Source of the DNA: Albugo candida
Taxonomy: Eukaryota; Oomycota; Peronosporomycetes; Albuginales
Length of the DNA stretch: 64,000 nucleotides
Direction of reading: 5' to 3'
Assembly: GCA_040437565.1 (NCBI GenBank)
Contig: JBDOQK010000046.1
Location: forward strand, 62,001-126,000
Under the pieces are notes generated by a model. It ran no database searches and had not been told where the DNA came from. It worked only from the letters and a program-made list of their open reading frames with translations. Within the stretch, counting starts at the first letter, position 1. Each line of letters opens with the position of its first letter. Below, one piece after another: positions 44,319 through 57,313 of this stretch. Both the position numbers and the translations under genes were made by a program.

Positions 44319-44865
44319 GACGACTTATTTAGAGGTCATTCAACGCTACTTTAGTGTAAGATTAGTTGTCACATTAAAATGCACGATTACAATTTGTAAT
44401 AAAAGCCAATCACAACCAATCCGAAATCCGCAAAGGATGAAAAGAAATGAATCCAAAAATTCAACTCCAAACAGCTCCGTTCGAGGAATTCAAATATTTC
44501 ACTATCGTTGAGAAGTATCCGACTTCTAGCGCCCTTAGATCGATTACAAGCTCAAAACAGAGATTCTCGTTCACAGATGTGAGTGAGATTTGCAATTCTC
44601 GGTAAAAAGCCATATCTTATCTGTACTTTTGCAAGCTGATACAATTATGGCAGAGTGCTTATCACTTTATGTCAACTTCCAATTTCAAACTGCAATGTAG
44701 GCAATCAATAGTGTTCGTTTCTGATTGGACAAAACAATGGATTTACAATGTGTCGACTAATCAAAGGCAACTACGATTTGTATACTGTGTAGCATTGCAC
44801 ATCGTCATGCATACTCACCGACATTTGCAACATCCTCGGATTCCCACTGCCATAGAAATTATTTG
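44319..44865. other. Intergenic, boundary to accessory region
   Basis: 547 bp between the 5' end of the glutaredoxin gene and the 3' end of the CHxC-type gene. Nothing recognisable. Confidence 0.5.
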
Positions 44866-46869
44866 TCAAGTTTTCTGTCTTCTTACACGGTATTTCTCGC
44901 GACTGTATTGTAAAGCATTTGCAACGGCTTTATAACTCAATGGCTGTGCAACAGAGCCCATCTCAATATGTCGGAAAGAATTGACTCCAATCGAGTGACT
45001 CTCAATTTCGGGGCAAATGTTCATCAGGTGTTCATATAAAAAATGACTCGTGAGTAGATACCATGAATTAGTGGACACAACGTAAGTATTGCTCACTTTC
45101 GCAATGCAAAGTGCTAAATCTTCGAATGTATTCTTCGTCATCCGATCTCCGATTCCAAACTGGAGATACCAAACAAATTCCTGTGACGATTCAGCTTGGA
45201 GATATCTGATAACGTCATGAAAGAGATTTGTTCCGTACGGAAGGTGTGAAGGAGGTAAAAGGAAGCTTGGTCGCGAAATTGTGGATATGCTTGGATCATC
45301 TGGTGAGACTTGCTCTATCAGCCTTAGCTGATCACAAATCGGTTCAGAGAGACCTGATATCCATTCACATTTTTTCTTACATTCGATAGCTAATTCTTGC
45401 ACATATACCGCCTCAGGGAAAAATAAGAGACTGCTTCGAAGTGAGGTCGGTCGATAGTTGACTACTTTTTTTTCGAGCCTTTCGATTGCGGGACTGCCCA
45501 GTATACATTTTACACAGGATGAGACGATACGAAGGTTAATAATGTCCTTAGCTGGAAGACTGAGTCGTACTTGATTTTCCCTGTTTGAGGCGTGATGTAA
45601 GGTTTGCTGCATGCAACGAAATGGTGCTATCCATTTCTTGACGGGAAGCGCTGAGCTAAGCGCCTCACTTACACTATCTCCCGATGGTAGCTTCTTGAAA
45701 TTGGACAGATCAGTGGGTATGTACCCAACCTCCTCATCAATGCTCTCACAAGCACCCTCGAGTAGGCATCTTCGAAGATTCACACGACCTTCGATAAGAA
45801 GCAGAATGCGCTTTCTCATTTGGTGAATGTAGTAGAAAAGCGGATTGAGCACAGAATGGATACAACTTGTGCATTTTTGCCTTTTTGATTCCACGAATTT
45901 CACCTTCAGTTCAGAGTAATGAAATCCAGGAAAGCTTCCAGAATACAAAGGCTTGGTTTGGGTAGTATGATAAAGACGGGCTACAATGCAATCAGTTTCA
46001 GATCCCCACAAAAACGTTCCACATGTACTATTGCATTTCTGCACCATACTCAAGGGTGTTTGGGTAGTAGTATGACGTAGAACCCATCGATCAGATTTTG
46101 AATGAGGGTTGGACACATAGTATCGTTCGTCTTCGTCACTAGGAACCAAGCATCGGAGGCAACCGAGCATCCATAATTCCGGCAGGCCCAGGGGGAGCAG
46201 TAAGCAGTATGTCCTACCTTTTTCTTCATGAAAATTGTTGACTCTCTGTCTTTCTGAGACGTCATAGCTTCCCTGCCCTATTTCGTCAGCGTATGCACTA
46301 CTGGTACGCCTGTTGCTTCCCCCAGCCAAATTTGCGTCATAATGAGTCCTCTTTGATATATCGTGACTATTGTCTTTGCTTCCTTCTCCTCCAGCATCAA
46401 TATCAAGACCAAAAAACCGTAGTGTCGTCGTGTTCTGCCTGCTTTGAATGCCAGACAATTGGACCCCTGTTGATATATCGCCACGTGCTCCACTGGTTCC
46501 TTCCGCTTTCGCCAAAATATTGCTAAGTTTTTTGTCATCATCCGGAACATTGATCGCCTGATCACGAAATACCTTACATGTGTTGGAATAATCATGACAG
46601 CTCAACCTGACGTACTCATACGGAATATCGTCGGTAATTTCTGCAAACATTTCCAAGCCATCATCGCGTTCGGCACGTGTTCTTCTCTTGTCATCTAGTT
46701 TGCGAAACCCGAAAGTAAAGTTTGCATGCGGGATAAATCGTTGTATGCACTTGTGGCAAGCCAAAATCTTTCGATAGGGGTCCGAAACAATCACGCTGAT
46801 TTTATATCCGCTGGAATCCATTGTTTGGTATATACAACAGAAAATTGCTATTGCTGTATTGAGCTTCAT
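44866..46869 (-). CDS. Large secreted cysteine-rich protein with CHxC motif, candidate effector
   Basis: 667 codons from the ATG at 46869, chosen because it gives a signal peptide (MKLNTAIAIFCCIYQTMDSS). The frame is open 15 codons further up. A CHKC tetrad lies about 20 residues after the likely cleavage site; CHxC after a signal peptide is described for Albugo effectors. The body has many cysteine pairs (CLRC, CTSC, CVKC) and one NxT sequon region, but no membrane helix or known domain. Conserved blocks shared with the paralogue at 62835-64000 include RFFGLDIDAG, LPELWMLGCLRCL, EFVWYLQFGIG and SFRHIEMG. It is intronless, unlike most neighbours, and sits at the edge of a repeat-rich stretch. 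Secretion and effector role are inference. Confidence 0.75.
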   Translation of the reverse strand: MKLNTAIAIFCCIYQTMDSSGYKISVIVSDPYRKILACHKCIQRFIPHANFTFGFRKLDDKRRTRAERDDGLEMFAEITDDIPYEYVRLSCHDYSNTCKVFRDQAINVPDDDKKLSNILAKAEGTSGARGDISTGVQLSGIQSRQNTTTLRFFGLDIDAGGEGSKDNSHDISKRTHYDANLAGGSNRRTSSAYADEIGQGSYDVSERQRVNNFHEEKGRTYCLLLPLGLPELWMLGCLRCLVPSDEDERYYVSNPHSKSDRWVLRHTTTQTPLSMVQKCNSTCGTFLWGSETDCIVARLYHTTQTKPLYSGSFPGFHYSELKVKFVESKRQKCTSCIHSVLNPLFYYIHQMRKRILLLIEGRVNLRRCLLEGACESIDEEVGYIPTDLSNFKKLPSGDSVSEALSSALPVKKWIAPFRCMQQTLHHASNRENQVRLSLPAKDIINLRIVSSCVKCILGSPAIERLEKKVVNYRPTSLRSSLLFFPEAVYVQELAIECKKKCEWISGLSEPICDQLRLIEQVSPDDPSISTISRPSFLLPPSHLPYGTNLFHDVIRYLQAESSQEFVWYLQFGIGDRMTKNTFEDLALCIAKVSNTYVVSTNSWYLLTSHFLYEHLMNICPEIESHSIGVNSFRHIEMGSVAQPLSYKAVANALQYSREKYRVRRQKT

Positions 46870-48529
46870 GGTATAACGTAAACTGATTGTGCTTCTACTG
46901 ATGCGTGGAAGCAAACGTGCGTTTTCTTTTGATTATAATGTATGCACTGAAAACCTCGAAACCACGTCATTGAAGATAATCGATATGTAAAGTATTTTTC
47001 GCAGACTCGAATACTACAAAGACTTTAAACACTAGGTTGATAAATTCATAGTAGTATATCTCATCTTTAGACTACTTCTACTTTTTGTAGAAGTATCTTG
47101 CAGAAAATGCAGCTCGAACAAATTTTCCGACCGTCGAAAAAAAGCAGTCTATTTTATCTGATTGGTGGTATTCGGTGTGTATCGCCATAGATTGGATGTG
47201 AAGTGCTCCCTGTCACATTATTGCACGAGGATTAGATTTGAATCTTGAAAAGTAAGAAGTCCTGCATCATAGTACATTTATAAGTCGTTAAATGATTTGT
47301 GCGCATAGCGGATTGATAATGCCTCCCTTCATGTGATGTAAACATCAGCAAGTGACTTCTGTGTCATAATGATTGTACAGACTGATAACATGGAGGGTGC
47401 GCAGGTACAGCGACAAGCAGCTACGTGCTGCACGACACCGCTTCGCTGCTTTGCGACCTCCAAATACTCCTGCCTGCGCGTTGCGATATGTTCAGACATC
47501 CAATTAGATAAGCTCTCACGAAGGCTAGACGCATCTTTTCCCAAATGATTCCTCGAGCTTCTTCATCCCGAAACTGCAGCAAAGTATTCAAATGCTTCTA
47601 AGCTCACATGTCATTTTAGAACGCAAAGTCTTTTAATTACCCAAAATAATCCTTAGCCTCTCTCAATTTTCGCCCACGATCATTCATATCAGATCCTGAA
47701 TTGTCTAGGCATAGAGTCAGCTTCTGTAGCTTTTCGCACAGCTAGATCATTCGATTTGCTTTTGATCATTTGTATCTGAATTGCAATCCCAGACCCGCAA
47801 GCTTAACCAATAGTCGATGCTCGATTTAATTTCTTCCAGCTAAGAGAGGTATATTCAGAATAGATGCCGTCTCTTCGATCGGATTTCGAATCAGCATATC
47901 TAGACGTGAAGTGCATGACAAGTAGTTCTTGCAAAATATGACTAGGGAGTTGATGATATGGTATCGTGTATCTAGCAACCTGCACTTACAGTGCATTCAA
48001 GTGATATGATACCTTGCGGTTCGTCTGTGCACGATTGTATTGAAAGTAGACTCAGATCACGTGAGTTGATGCGAAAAGCATCAAATACTGTCTTCTATTC
48101 CGCCTAGATCGGCATACTTGATGAACTGTACACTTAAATCAGTCAATTCTGATGTCAAAGACCGTTAGAAGCGATCGAAGGATCTACTATTACTAAGCCT
48201 GAGAGAATATTACAATTGCCGGTACGCATGCATGTAACCTCTTTACTTATGCAATCGAACGCGACTGTGACAAGTAGCTTGCGGTAGATGACTTGTACTT
48301 CAGGTGGCAAACATATGCTTTTAGAGAACAAAAGGCAAGGATACAATCGTGTTCTTCTCGTGATCAATACTCGAACGAATAGAGTAGCCTTTGACTGGTT
48401 GCAACGAGATGGGCGTACAGTATTGCTACGTTGCATATCCTCATGAATAATCATCGACATTGCAATATTTTCTCGGGAACTCAGTATAAGACGTCTTCTC
48501 CTTTGGCTCTTCAAAACAGTCGCAGCAGC
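46870..48529. other. Gene-poor interval with faint paralogue traces
   Basis: 1.66 kb without a gene. Bases about 47840-47990 faintly resemble the C-terminal region of the CHxC-type family (compare 48600-48690). They may be a very old relic. Confidence 0.4.
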
Positions 48530-50530
48530 TTGAGAATTTGGTGGCTGTGGAATGGAGCCAATTTTGTATTACTGAGAGACGCAGACTTCAAAAGATAAGT
48601 CTTCCACCTCAACGGAGGCTTGATCCGCATATTCAGACATAAAATGCATCGTAAGTAGACAGTATAAAGCTATTGAGACAATGTGAGTATTTCTCACTCG
48701 CGCAATGCAATAAGCAAATCTCTCAATGTATCGTTCTTCTCGCTATTGCACTAAATAAATCAAAGAAAGTCCTTTGATAATGTAGCTTCGAGNNNNNNNN
48801 NNNNNNNNNNNNNNNNNNNNNNNNNNNNNNNNNNNNNNNNNNNNNNNNNNNNNNNNNNNNNNNNNNNNNNNNNNNNNNNNNNNNNNNNNNNNAGCCAATT
48901 TTGTATTACTGAGAGACGCAGACTTCAAAAGATAAGTCTTCCACCTCAACGGAGGCTTGATCCGCATATTCAGACATAAAATGCATCGTAAGTAGACAGT
49001 ATAAAGCTATTGAGACAATGTGAGTATTTCTCACTCGCGCAATGCAATAAGCAAATCTCTCAATGTATCGTTCTTCTCGCTATTGCACTAAATAAATCAA
49101 AGAAAGTCCTTTGATAATGTAGCTTCGAGTTGTCTGATAGCATCATGAAATGACACTATTTTCGATGGAGGGTCTAAAGGAGGTAAGTGGAAGCTTTAAG
49201 CATGAATACAGAATCCGATCACATTCCTAAGCACACATAATTGCTGTATTCTGGATATGAACCGCCTTCCAGGAAGAGAGAAGTGACTACTAGGAAGTGA
49301 TGTCGGTCGATCATTTACCCCTTTAACTCGAGCATTTTGATGGCAGGACTTTCCAGTATGCAATTGACACAATTGAAGACGACGCGATGTGAAAACGTTT
49401 TGGCGGTTGACTCGTCATTGCTTCTCAATTTTCTAGTTGTGATGTAAGAATAGCTGCATGCAACGACATGCAGCTGTCTGTATGTCTCCAACAGAATTGC
49501 GCTAAATACCTCGCTTAGCTTACCACTCGTTGTTGACAGCTCCAGATTTGACAAGTCAGTGGGCAGTTGTTTTCTCCTCCTTGTTTACATAAGCACGTAC
49601 GCTTACACATCCTTCAAGTTTGTGATACACACTTTTTCCATACGTGCAGTATTTTTTGTTATACTGAGAAGCGGAACGATCTTGTAACGAATAAAATTTG
49701 TACATTTTTGCTTGTTGAGTCCATGCATTTCATGTTGAGCTCAGAATGATGTGAATTTGACCTGCGTAGTGTCGTAACGATGGACTGTACTCAATTAGTT
49801 TCATCTCCCTATTGAATAAATCTACATGACATGAAGCATATCCACTGCATATTGGAGCGCATTTAAGAAAGAGCATAACATAGCACTCATTAATCAGTTT
49901 CTGCTTTAGGCTTGGCAACAAAGTCCCGATTATTTGTCTCCAGAAGTCAAATAGCGAAGGAAACCAAGCAGCCATAAACTGTAAAGCTTCTCCGGCAGGA
50001 GTAATCAATACGTCGTATATAACTCTGTATCCGAATGATGTAAACTTCGTCTCTCTGGGATGTTATTGCTTCCCTGATATATTCGGACACGATATGCACG
50101 AAATTCTACCTCCAGTAGTCTCTCCAGCCAGAATATTTGCGTCGTCACGACTCCACTTCGATGCATCGTGACTATCCGCTACTTCAGCATCGATATCAAC
50201 GCCAAAGAATCGCAATTTTTCTTCCCTTTCTTGCTTGGGATGCGAACAAGTAGGGACTCTTGTCGACATAAAACCAACTTCGTCAGGGCTTCATTACGCT
50301 TTGGCCAAACTGCAGCAAAATTTTTTTATGTCTTTATCTGTCAGATTGATAGTCTAGTCTGGAATTAGTGAACATATGCGGCTACAATTATGACAACTTA
50401 ACCTCACGCAACAAACGGAATATCGTCAGAGGTTTTCGCCAACATCAATATCATACCACAACGATCATGCTGATTCTGTGGGTGCCGGAATTTATCTTTG
50501 GGCATAAACTCGTGAGAACTACTACAGGTA
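48530..50530 (-). pseudogene. Decayed paralogue of the CHxC-type secreted protein
   Basis: The interval aligns, in the same order and strand, with most of the intact gene at 44866-46869. Recognisable blocks are the C-terminal end (48530-49200), the middle (49290-49570, reading FNCVNCILESPAIKMLE) and the N-proximal block (50150-50270, reading LRFFGVDIDAEVADSHDAS). It has many breaks and is not a working gene. A false gap with a 237-bp duplicate lies inside. Boundaries are approximate. Confidence 0.75.
48556..49129. repeat. Assembly gap with 237-bp flanking duplicate
   Basis: 100 N at 48793-48892. Bases 48556-48792 recur at 48893-49129. Confidence 0.95.
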
Positions 50531-51540
50531 TATTTGTGCTCATGGAATAAACATTTGTTGCTCTCCTGCTGTGAGGTTCAGATACGCATTTTTTCCGAGT
50601 TTCCAAATTCCTGCATCACGGTATTCTGGCAAATGGCTGCCTCGAAAATCCATCTGATTCTACAGTACCTGTACATTCATGTGCCCTTAATTATAAGGTA
50701 TCAACCGGTCAATCTTGCAAGTAGATCGAAGTGGGAAAATGTTGAATACATTCCATTGGTGGCAGTAAAATTTTCTTCTGTAGATCACTACTTGACTGTC
50801 TGTGGCATCTTCACTCGAGAATTGTAACCAATTTTTAATAAGGTATCTCAGTAGTATAGAACTTGTGGAAGTCGTAGGGCGATTCGTGCGTGGAGCAAAT
50901 GAGATAAGTATCCCCATCTCATGTAATGAAACAAACATACCGCGGCTAGATGTACGGTTTCTTACATACCATTTAACACACGCAACAAGATTGCACATGT
51001 CATGCCATAGGCGTCGGATTGCTGCACGATCCCGTTTTGCTGCTTTTCGAGTTCATTATTCTTGTAGTAGCAAATGCCAGACGATCTCTTATCAACNNNN
51101 NNNNNNNNNNNNNNNNNNNNNNNNNNNNNNNNNNNNNNNNNNNNNNNNNNNNNNNNNNNNNNNNNNNNNNNNNNNNNNNNNNNNNNNNNNNNNNNNCAAC
51201 AAGATTGCACATGTCATGCCATAGGCGTCGGATTGCTGCACGATCCCGTTTTGCTGCTTTTCGAGTTCATTATTCTTGTAGTAGCAAATGCCAGACGATC
51301 TCTTATCAACAACCATTTCTGATGATTTTTCGATCGGAAGAATTGCGCACGATTAAATAATGCTGACTTTTCAATATTGCTTCTCGGCTCATAAATCCTT
51401 TAAAATTCGGAGCCTTTAACCTCAACAGAATTAATGCGCAGTATCTTCACTTTTGCCCTCAGCGGAATAATTCAAACTAGATCCTTGTTTTTCCGTCAAT
51501 ATCTCAAATCTCTTGGTCAGCCTACAATTTCTCGAGTCGT
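50531..51540. other. Interval without a gene, with false gap
   Basis: 100 N at 51097-51196. The 114 bases 50983-51096 recur at 51197-51310. No coding frame, RNA gene or further family trace is recognised. Confidence 0.6.
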
Positions 51541-51760
51541 TTAGTATAAATACCCTCCTGCCTCTTTTTTTATGGAAAATATCTAACTGTGACTAACTAT
51601 TATCATATGCATTTCCTATGTATCTTGACCGCATACAAACTATAACTTCGCGCACTATTTCAAACAGCAATGTCGTTGAATTTCGAGATAGCGATGAGCC
51701 GCCGCACTTGGCCGAACTCTTCCAATGTCGCATGGAACACATATTTACCATATTCCAACC
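51541..51760 (-). repeat. 3' LTR of the older copia fossil
   Basis: About 220 bp. It aligns with 56374-56589 over its whole length, sharing for example catatgcatttcctatgtat and cgcgcactatttcaaacag. The inner edge follows a purine run. Part of it lies in the overlap duplicate. Confidence 0.8.
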
Positions 51761-52089
51761 CTCCTTCTCGGTCGTGTTGTGGTTACTGCAAACTCAGGAG
51801 TGCGCGCAGACTGGCGAGCTTGTGGGAATCGAGCGCCTTCGTGAACNNNNNNNNNNNNNNNNNNNNNNNNNNNNNNNNNNNNNNNNNNNNNNNNNNNNNN
51901 NNNNNNNNNNNNNNNNNNNNNNNNNNNNNNNNNNNNNNNNNNNNNNGCACTTGGCCGAACTCTTCCAATGTCGCATGGAACACATATTTACCATATTCCA
52001 ACCCTCCTTCTCGGTCGTGTTGTGGTTACTGCAAACTCAGGAGTGCGCGCAGACTGGCGAGCTTGTGGGAATCGAGCGCCTTCGTGAAC
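51704..52089. repeat. Assembly gap with 143-bp flanking duplicate
   Basis: 100 N at 51847-51946. Bases 51704-51846 recur at 51947-52089. Confidence 0.95.
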
Positions 52090-55000
52090 GTGTCGGCAAT
52101 CATCTCGTATGAAGGTACGTAATCTGGTACAATAACCCCATGTCTCGCTTCATCACCAGGGAACATCACCCTTATGTCGATGTGCTTTGTGATGACTCAC
52201 CTTCCAGGTTTTTGATCGCACCCTGATTGCCAGTCATTATTGAAATCGGAGTCACAATGAACAAGCCCAGCTCCTGCAGCAGTTTGCGGGCACCAAGTCA
52301 TTCTCGTGCCGCGTCAGAGCAGCGACGAACTCAGCTTTCATCGTGGACAACGAAACACCAGCCTGTTTCTTGCACGTCCAGCTGACATGCATGCCGTTTA
52401 ACACCACGACGGCTCCAGTAAACGAATTGCTTGTCCGATGCTAAGTCGGTATTGCTGAAAGACGCAAGATTCAGCGGAGAACCAGTGCTTGAGTCATCGT
52501 CCATTTTCAGCTTGAGCGTCTGGCTCCGTTTCAGGTAACGTACGATGCGTTTTTCGAGATTCCAATCGCGAAAACTTGCCTGATGTGTTTGTCTTGTTGC
52601 TTAATGAACAGCGAAAAAAATGTTGGGAGAGGTGCAACGTGACACCCATAGCAGAATTTCTACGAGAGATTGAAAAGTCCTTACTGCTGGCTGGCCCCCA
52701 CTCCCATGGACCAGCAGCAGATCTTCGTTACACAAGGATACCTCGTAGCTATCGTCGCCGATTGGCGTGCGCACGGTTCTTACCAAGTTTATCCCGGCAT
52801 CACGAAGAAGACCATTGATTGCCTCTACTTGATTCAGAATGTATCCACTTCACTCGATGGGGTTGATGTGCAATCCCAGAAATTTTCTGACTGGTCCAAG
52901 CTGCTTGATGGACAAAGACGCAAGACTTTTAAAGAAATCTTGAATCAAGTCAGCATTTGTCGATGTTACTATAAGACCATTTACATAAACTCCAACCACG
53001 CTGATGTTCTCGTCAATAACCTTGTAATAAAGAAACATATCCGTGATACAGCGCCCATAGCCAGCTTCAGTAAGTTTCATATGGAGTAATTTGCTCCATA
53101 ATCGACTGGCCTGCTTGAGACCGTATAGTGTCTTCTTCAATTTCAACACAAGCTCACTGCGGCTTCTAACTACAAACTCTTGGAGTTCTTGATGTGTAAA
53201 CACGATCCCACCTGGTATGCAAAAAAATGTCCAGCCCACTTTCTCTGTCTGCCTGGCCATATGCGTTTGGTACGTCGCCATGGTGCGCGATAACTCCCCA
53301 ACTAACCGGCAAGGTCAATACAATTCTCACTGTTGACATGTCGATGACCGCCGCAAAAGTTGTAAAGAAATCAACTCCAAAATTCTGCGCATTTCCACAA
53401 GCAACATGTTGAGCTTTGAATCTCTCAACTTTTCCTTCGGCGTCAGTCTTCGTCTTGAAAACCCACTTGCTGTGCAGCGCATTGCTTTCATGAGGTCGTT
53501 TGATGAGCTCGTTTAATGAGCTCAAATCAAAGCTTAAATTTCTTCTTTCATGGCTTTAATCCATTATTGTGCCTTGGAGCTCTTTATCGCTTCGCCATAC
53601 TTAGCTGAATCGCGCTCGATAATGTGGTTCACCACTTACTCAGCTTTCTCCTTTTCTCCTTCTGCTGAACATCAATCATCGATATTATTTGTTGCCGAAC
53701 GCGTCACATGCCGCGATCTCTGCAAGCCTTCTCTTTCGTAACGGCGTGAGTCACTTTATCTGCAGCAGTATCTGAAAAGGCAATTGTCGCGTCATCTCCT
53801 TCTACCGTCTCGCTTCTACCTACAATACTTGATTCAATTCCACCCTGAACATGCGAGCTTTGTGCTGCAGTCAAAATATCGATATTCTTGACTAGCTGAG
53901 TAGCAATAAAACCAACCTTTCTTTCTTCAAATACAGGCAAAGCCCCCTTCATCTCATCACTCTTGCCGATGATTATTCCGACTTGCGGTTGCTGTTTTAG
54001 AGAATTCTTACGCGGGTCTCTGTATACAGTACATATTAAATTGTAATATACCTTTAAGATCTGCAGGTACAATGATAATTGCTGCACCAACTACATGTGA
54101 AGAAAAAGCCACAATCGAACTCAAATCTGATATTTCCCTAGGAGAAACCCGAAAGGTGATGCCCGATTTGTGCTAGAGCGACTCGGGTTTCGGCTAAGTA
54201 CGTACGCTGCTTCCTCCACCCAGAGATAGAGCGGCAGTCCACACGCGAAAATCATGCATCTGGCAAAGTTTCAAGTAGTCCCGTGCATCCTCTCTGCCTT
54301 TCCATTCGACGCCTGGTTTCTAGGATCAGATACTTGACCCGCAACCCCCGTTTTCTTGCAGAATAAATCGATATTTTGATATTCTCCACCGCCACCAGTG
54401 CGCAAACGACGAACTCGGCAATTGAACATTCTCTCGAAGAAGACCAAAGCAAATTTCTTAGCTTCGACATCCCTGGTCTTGGTTAGAAAAATGTGACAAT
54501 AGCTTGACTTGTGGTCAACGAAATTTATCAGGTATCGGTTACCCAGTCAATCCTTCGGTGTCATCGGTCCCTCCGACTCACTGCATACCTCTCCTCCAAT
54601 CCTGTATATAGGTAAGTTCTTGCCTGTTTCTTGCTTCCACTGATCGTTCATTGTATGCTTCCCCTACGCGCATGTTGAACAATTCGGACGTTCCTTGACA
54701 CTTAGCTGTATCCATGATAATTACTGCCATAATTGCATCACGTGAACTCGTGATCGAGCTTTTCGATTCGACTTAAACCACTAGCACATTATTGTTCATT
54801 TCTTTTTCTACGTCAAACACCGCCGCGTCAATCTTAAATGCACTAGTGACCGAAAACCATCCACATATCCAAATTTGAACCCTTTGGCTTCAACTTTTCA
54901 TACGATATGATGTTCGTCGTAATTAATGGGACAAAGGGGACATCACTTAATCGCACGGTACGAGGTCACATTTACATGAAGCAGAACTAAAGCAACCATC

Positions 55001-56373
55001 GTGACACGAAGCCATTTTCCATCTGGTAACATGCTCTCGCTGTCACAATAGCGAAGCCCTTCAAGCATTCTCTCGTCGTTCACAAGTTTCGACTGGATCC
55101 GCTCTCCAGAATTTATTGATCTTGAACAGTTCCTCGATCATCAACTACAGCGAGAGTCATATGAACACCACGTTCGTGTCCTTTTTTTTTCCACGACAAT
55201 CAACTGCAACTGTAGGAGTTTATTTCAATTGTAACAAGTTCGGGTATTGCTTCGTGAATGTGCTGCTCCTATATGCAGCACGACATCCTTGCCGGTAGCC
55301 TTTGTACCCCGCACATCAGTTTCAATCGCTAGCGCGAAATGCGCCAGCTACTCGGCTTGTCGCAGATAGTCAATACGATTAGTATCGTACTTAGCCATGA
55401 GTACGTGCAGGAGGTCAGCTGATGCGCACTGGACGATATTCTCGAGCGCTAGCGCCTGTGCGCCACTCTTCGCATCACTCACAGCGACTAGATATGAAAA
55501 ATGTTCGGGCCAAGAACGCTTCAGGTCCTTTGTCCCGATCAGAAGCTTGGTTGTTTGAGTGATAGTCGTCCGAAAAGTCTGGTGCAAACATTCTATGACG
55601 TATTGTATCTCTGATTGCTGCTGCCACCAGGTCTCTAATTGCTTGTGGTAACACCTCTCCGCGGTACCACTCAGGCAGTGACCCAAGAGGTCAGCCTTGA
55701 CTTATTCTGACCACTCGAAACCACACGCTACATGAGACAACACCAGCTGTCGAACGAAACGATGACCCCAATCCAATAATCCAGAACCTAGCTCTACTAG
55801 AGTTCCTCTCCATAAAATGGGCGAATTGACAATTTTCTAGCCAAACATTGGGCATTCTAACTCCGAAAATCTCAGGTGAGTTATACCCTGAAGGTGGGTT
55901 GGGCGGTATGGGTGCTTGCTACGGCATGTGAGCCCGAGGCATTGGTTGAAGTTGCCTCATGGCTGCATATTCCTGATGATTGTGGTACATTGAGCTCTGA
56001 AAATGTGGTACCCTTGGTACTGGAGCTCGGAAAGGTAAAGGCATGTGTAGGAGCGCACACATCTCCATGCATGACGAGCCAAAACTTCTCCCAAACGCCG
56101 ACTGAAATACACCGGTTTCTTGAGCGCCATTCATGCGCTCGTCTTCTTCTCTCTTGAGGTTTGACATTTCTAGGCGACCCATGCGTTCTTGCATGGCTGT
56201 CAATGCCTTGAGTATCTTGAGGTTTGCATCACTGGAGCCACCTCTCACCTCACGAGCATCTGTCAACGCAGTCTCGGTGTGGTGGGGATATATCGACCTG
56301 TACGTGGACGTTTGGTGTCGTTGGCGTGCCCTTGGCGCGCGTGTATACTGCAAACGTCGTTGGGCTCATAACC

Positions 56374-56589
56374 TTTAAAATACCCCCTGCCACTGTCTTT
56401 GAGTGCAAATGTAAAACTGCTACTAACTGTCATCATATGCATTTCCTATGTATCCAGTCAGCGTAAAAACTACAACATCGCGCACTATTTCAAACAGAAC
56501 GGTCGTTAAACGACGTCATAGCGACGAACATTCACCCTGGCCGAACTCTTCCAATGTCGCCTGGACCACATATCGACCATCTTCCAACA
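56374..56589 (-). repeat. 5' LTR of the older copia fossil
   Basis: On the minus strand it starts TGTTGGAAGATGG and is followed by the primer-binding site GGTTATGAGCCC. It pairs with 51541-51760. Confidence 0.8.
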
Positions 56590-57308
56590 TTTGGGCGTCT
56601 ATGTATTACAATGTTGCTTCTAAGTGGGAATCATTTGATTCGTTGGATGGAAATATTTTGTACTGGGAATGTATAATAAGCTCTTCTAGTAGGTTGAGTT
56701 GGAGTTATAAATTGTGTGGTTCTTCAGATAGTTCTAGAGCATTCATGTGGCATGGTTTCTTGTGATTATCTGGCTTAATTGCGATAGAATTAGAAGCTTG
56801 CGCATACTTCGTGAGGCATCGTTCAAACAATAGCAGTCACAGATGAATGGACGCATTTGAAACTCAGATCACGTGACCCAAGTGCTCAGATGCGAATTGG
56901 TTTTGCAGCACTAAATGTTGCATCAAAGCAGGTCTACTTTCCACCCTAAAACGGTGCGCATTTGGAATCGTGCACTTGTATCCATTTCTTTTTTTTCGCA
57001 AAAAAAAAAATACCGTAATAGCTGATTGGTGGATCTACCTAATCGATAGAAAATACTGTCAACCATTTTTCATATACAGACATTATCCGTATCGTTTTTA
57101 AACTAGTGGAAATGCATGCGCACACGAAAGCTCTTCAGATGGCTATTCTATCAGCAAATTAAATTCATCGTGGAGGAGCTTTGTTCGATGAATGAAGACT
57201 TCCACGTTCTTGTAAGATGTCTGCCATCTTGCTGTTGCATGCCTTCCTTACAAACTTGAATTAGCTTTGCGTGCCTCAATTGAATGAGATTTCCAATTCT
57301 GGGTTAGG
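56590..57308. other. Spacer between two copia fossils
   Basis: 719 bp, A/T-rich, with a short T/A homopolymer run near 56990-57012. No gene is recognised. Confidence 0.5.
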
Positions 57309-57313
57309 GTGAT

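Larger units (their letters stand above)
51541..56589 (-). mobile_element. Ty1/copia LTR retrotransposon fossil, older copy
   Basis: Element in reverse orientation, about 4.8 kb after collapsing a 143-bp overlap at a false gap (51847-51946). Parts from its 5' end: LTR 56374-56589, a primer-binding site matching initiator tRNA-Met (about 56358-56373), a gag-like region (about 55300-56350), a degenerate protease/integrase region (about 53700-55200), reverse transcriptase (about 52600-53520; blocks SKWVFKTKTDAEGKVERFKA and GLKQASRLW), the RNase H end (about 52000-52500) and LTR about 51541-51760. It is clearly broken, with more than ten breaks. The LTRs differ at very roughly one site in six, so it is old. 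No intact target duplication was found. Confidence 0.85.
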
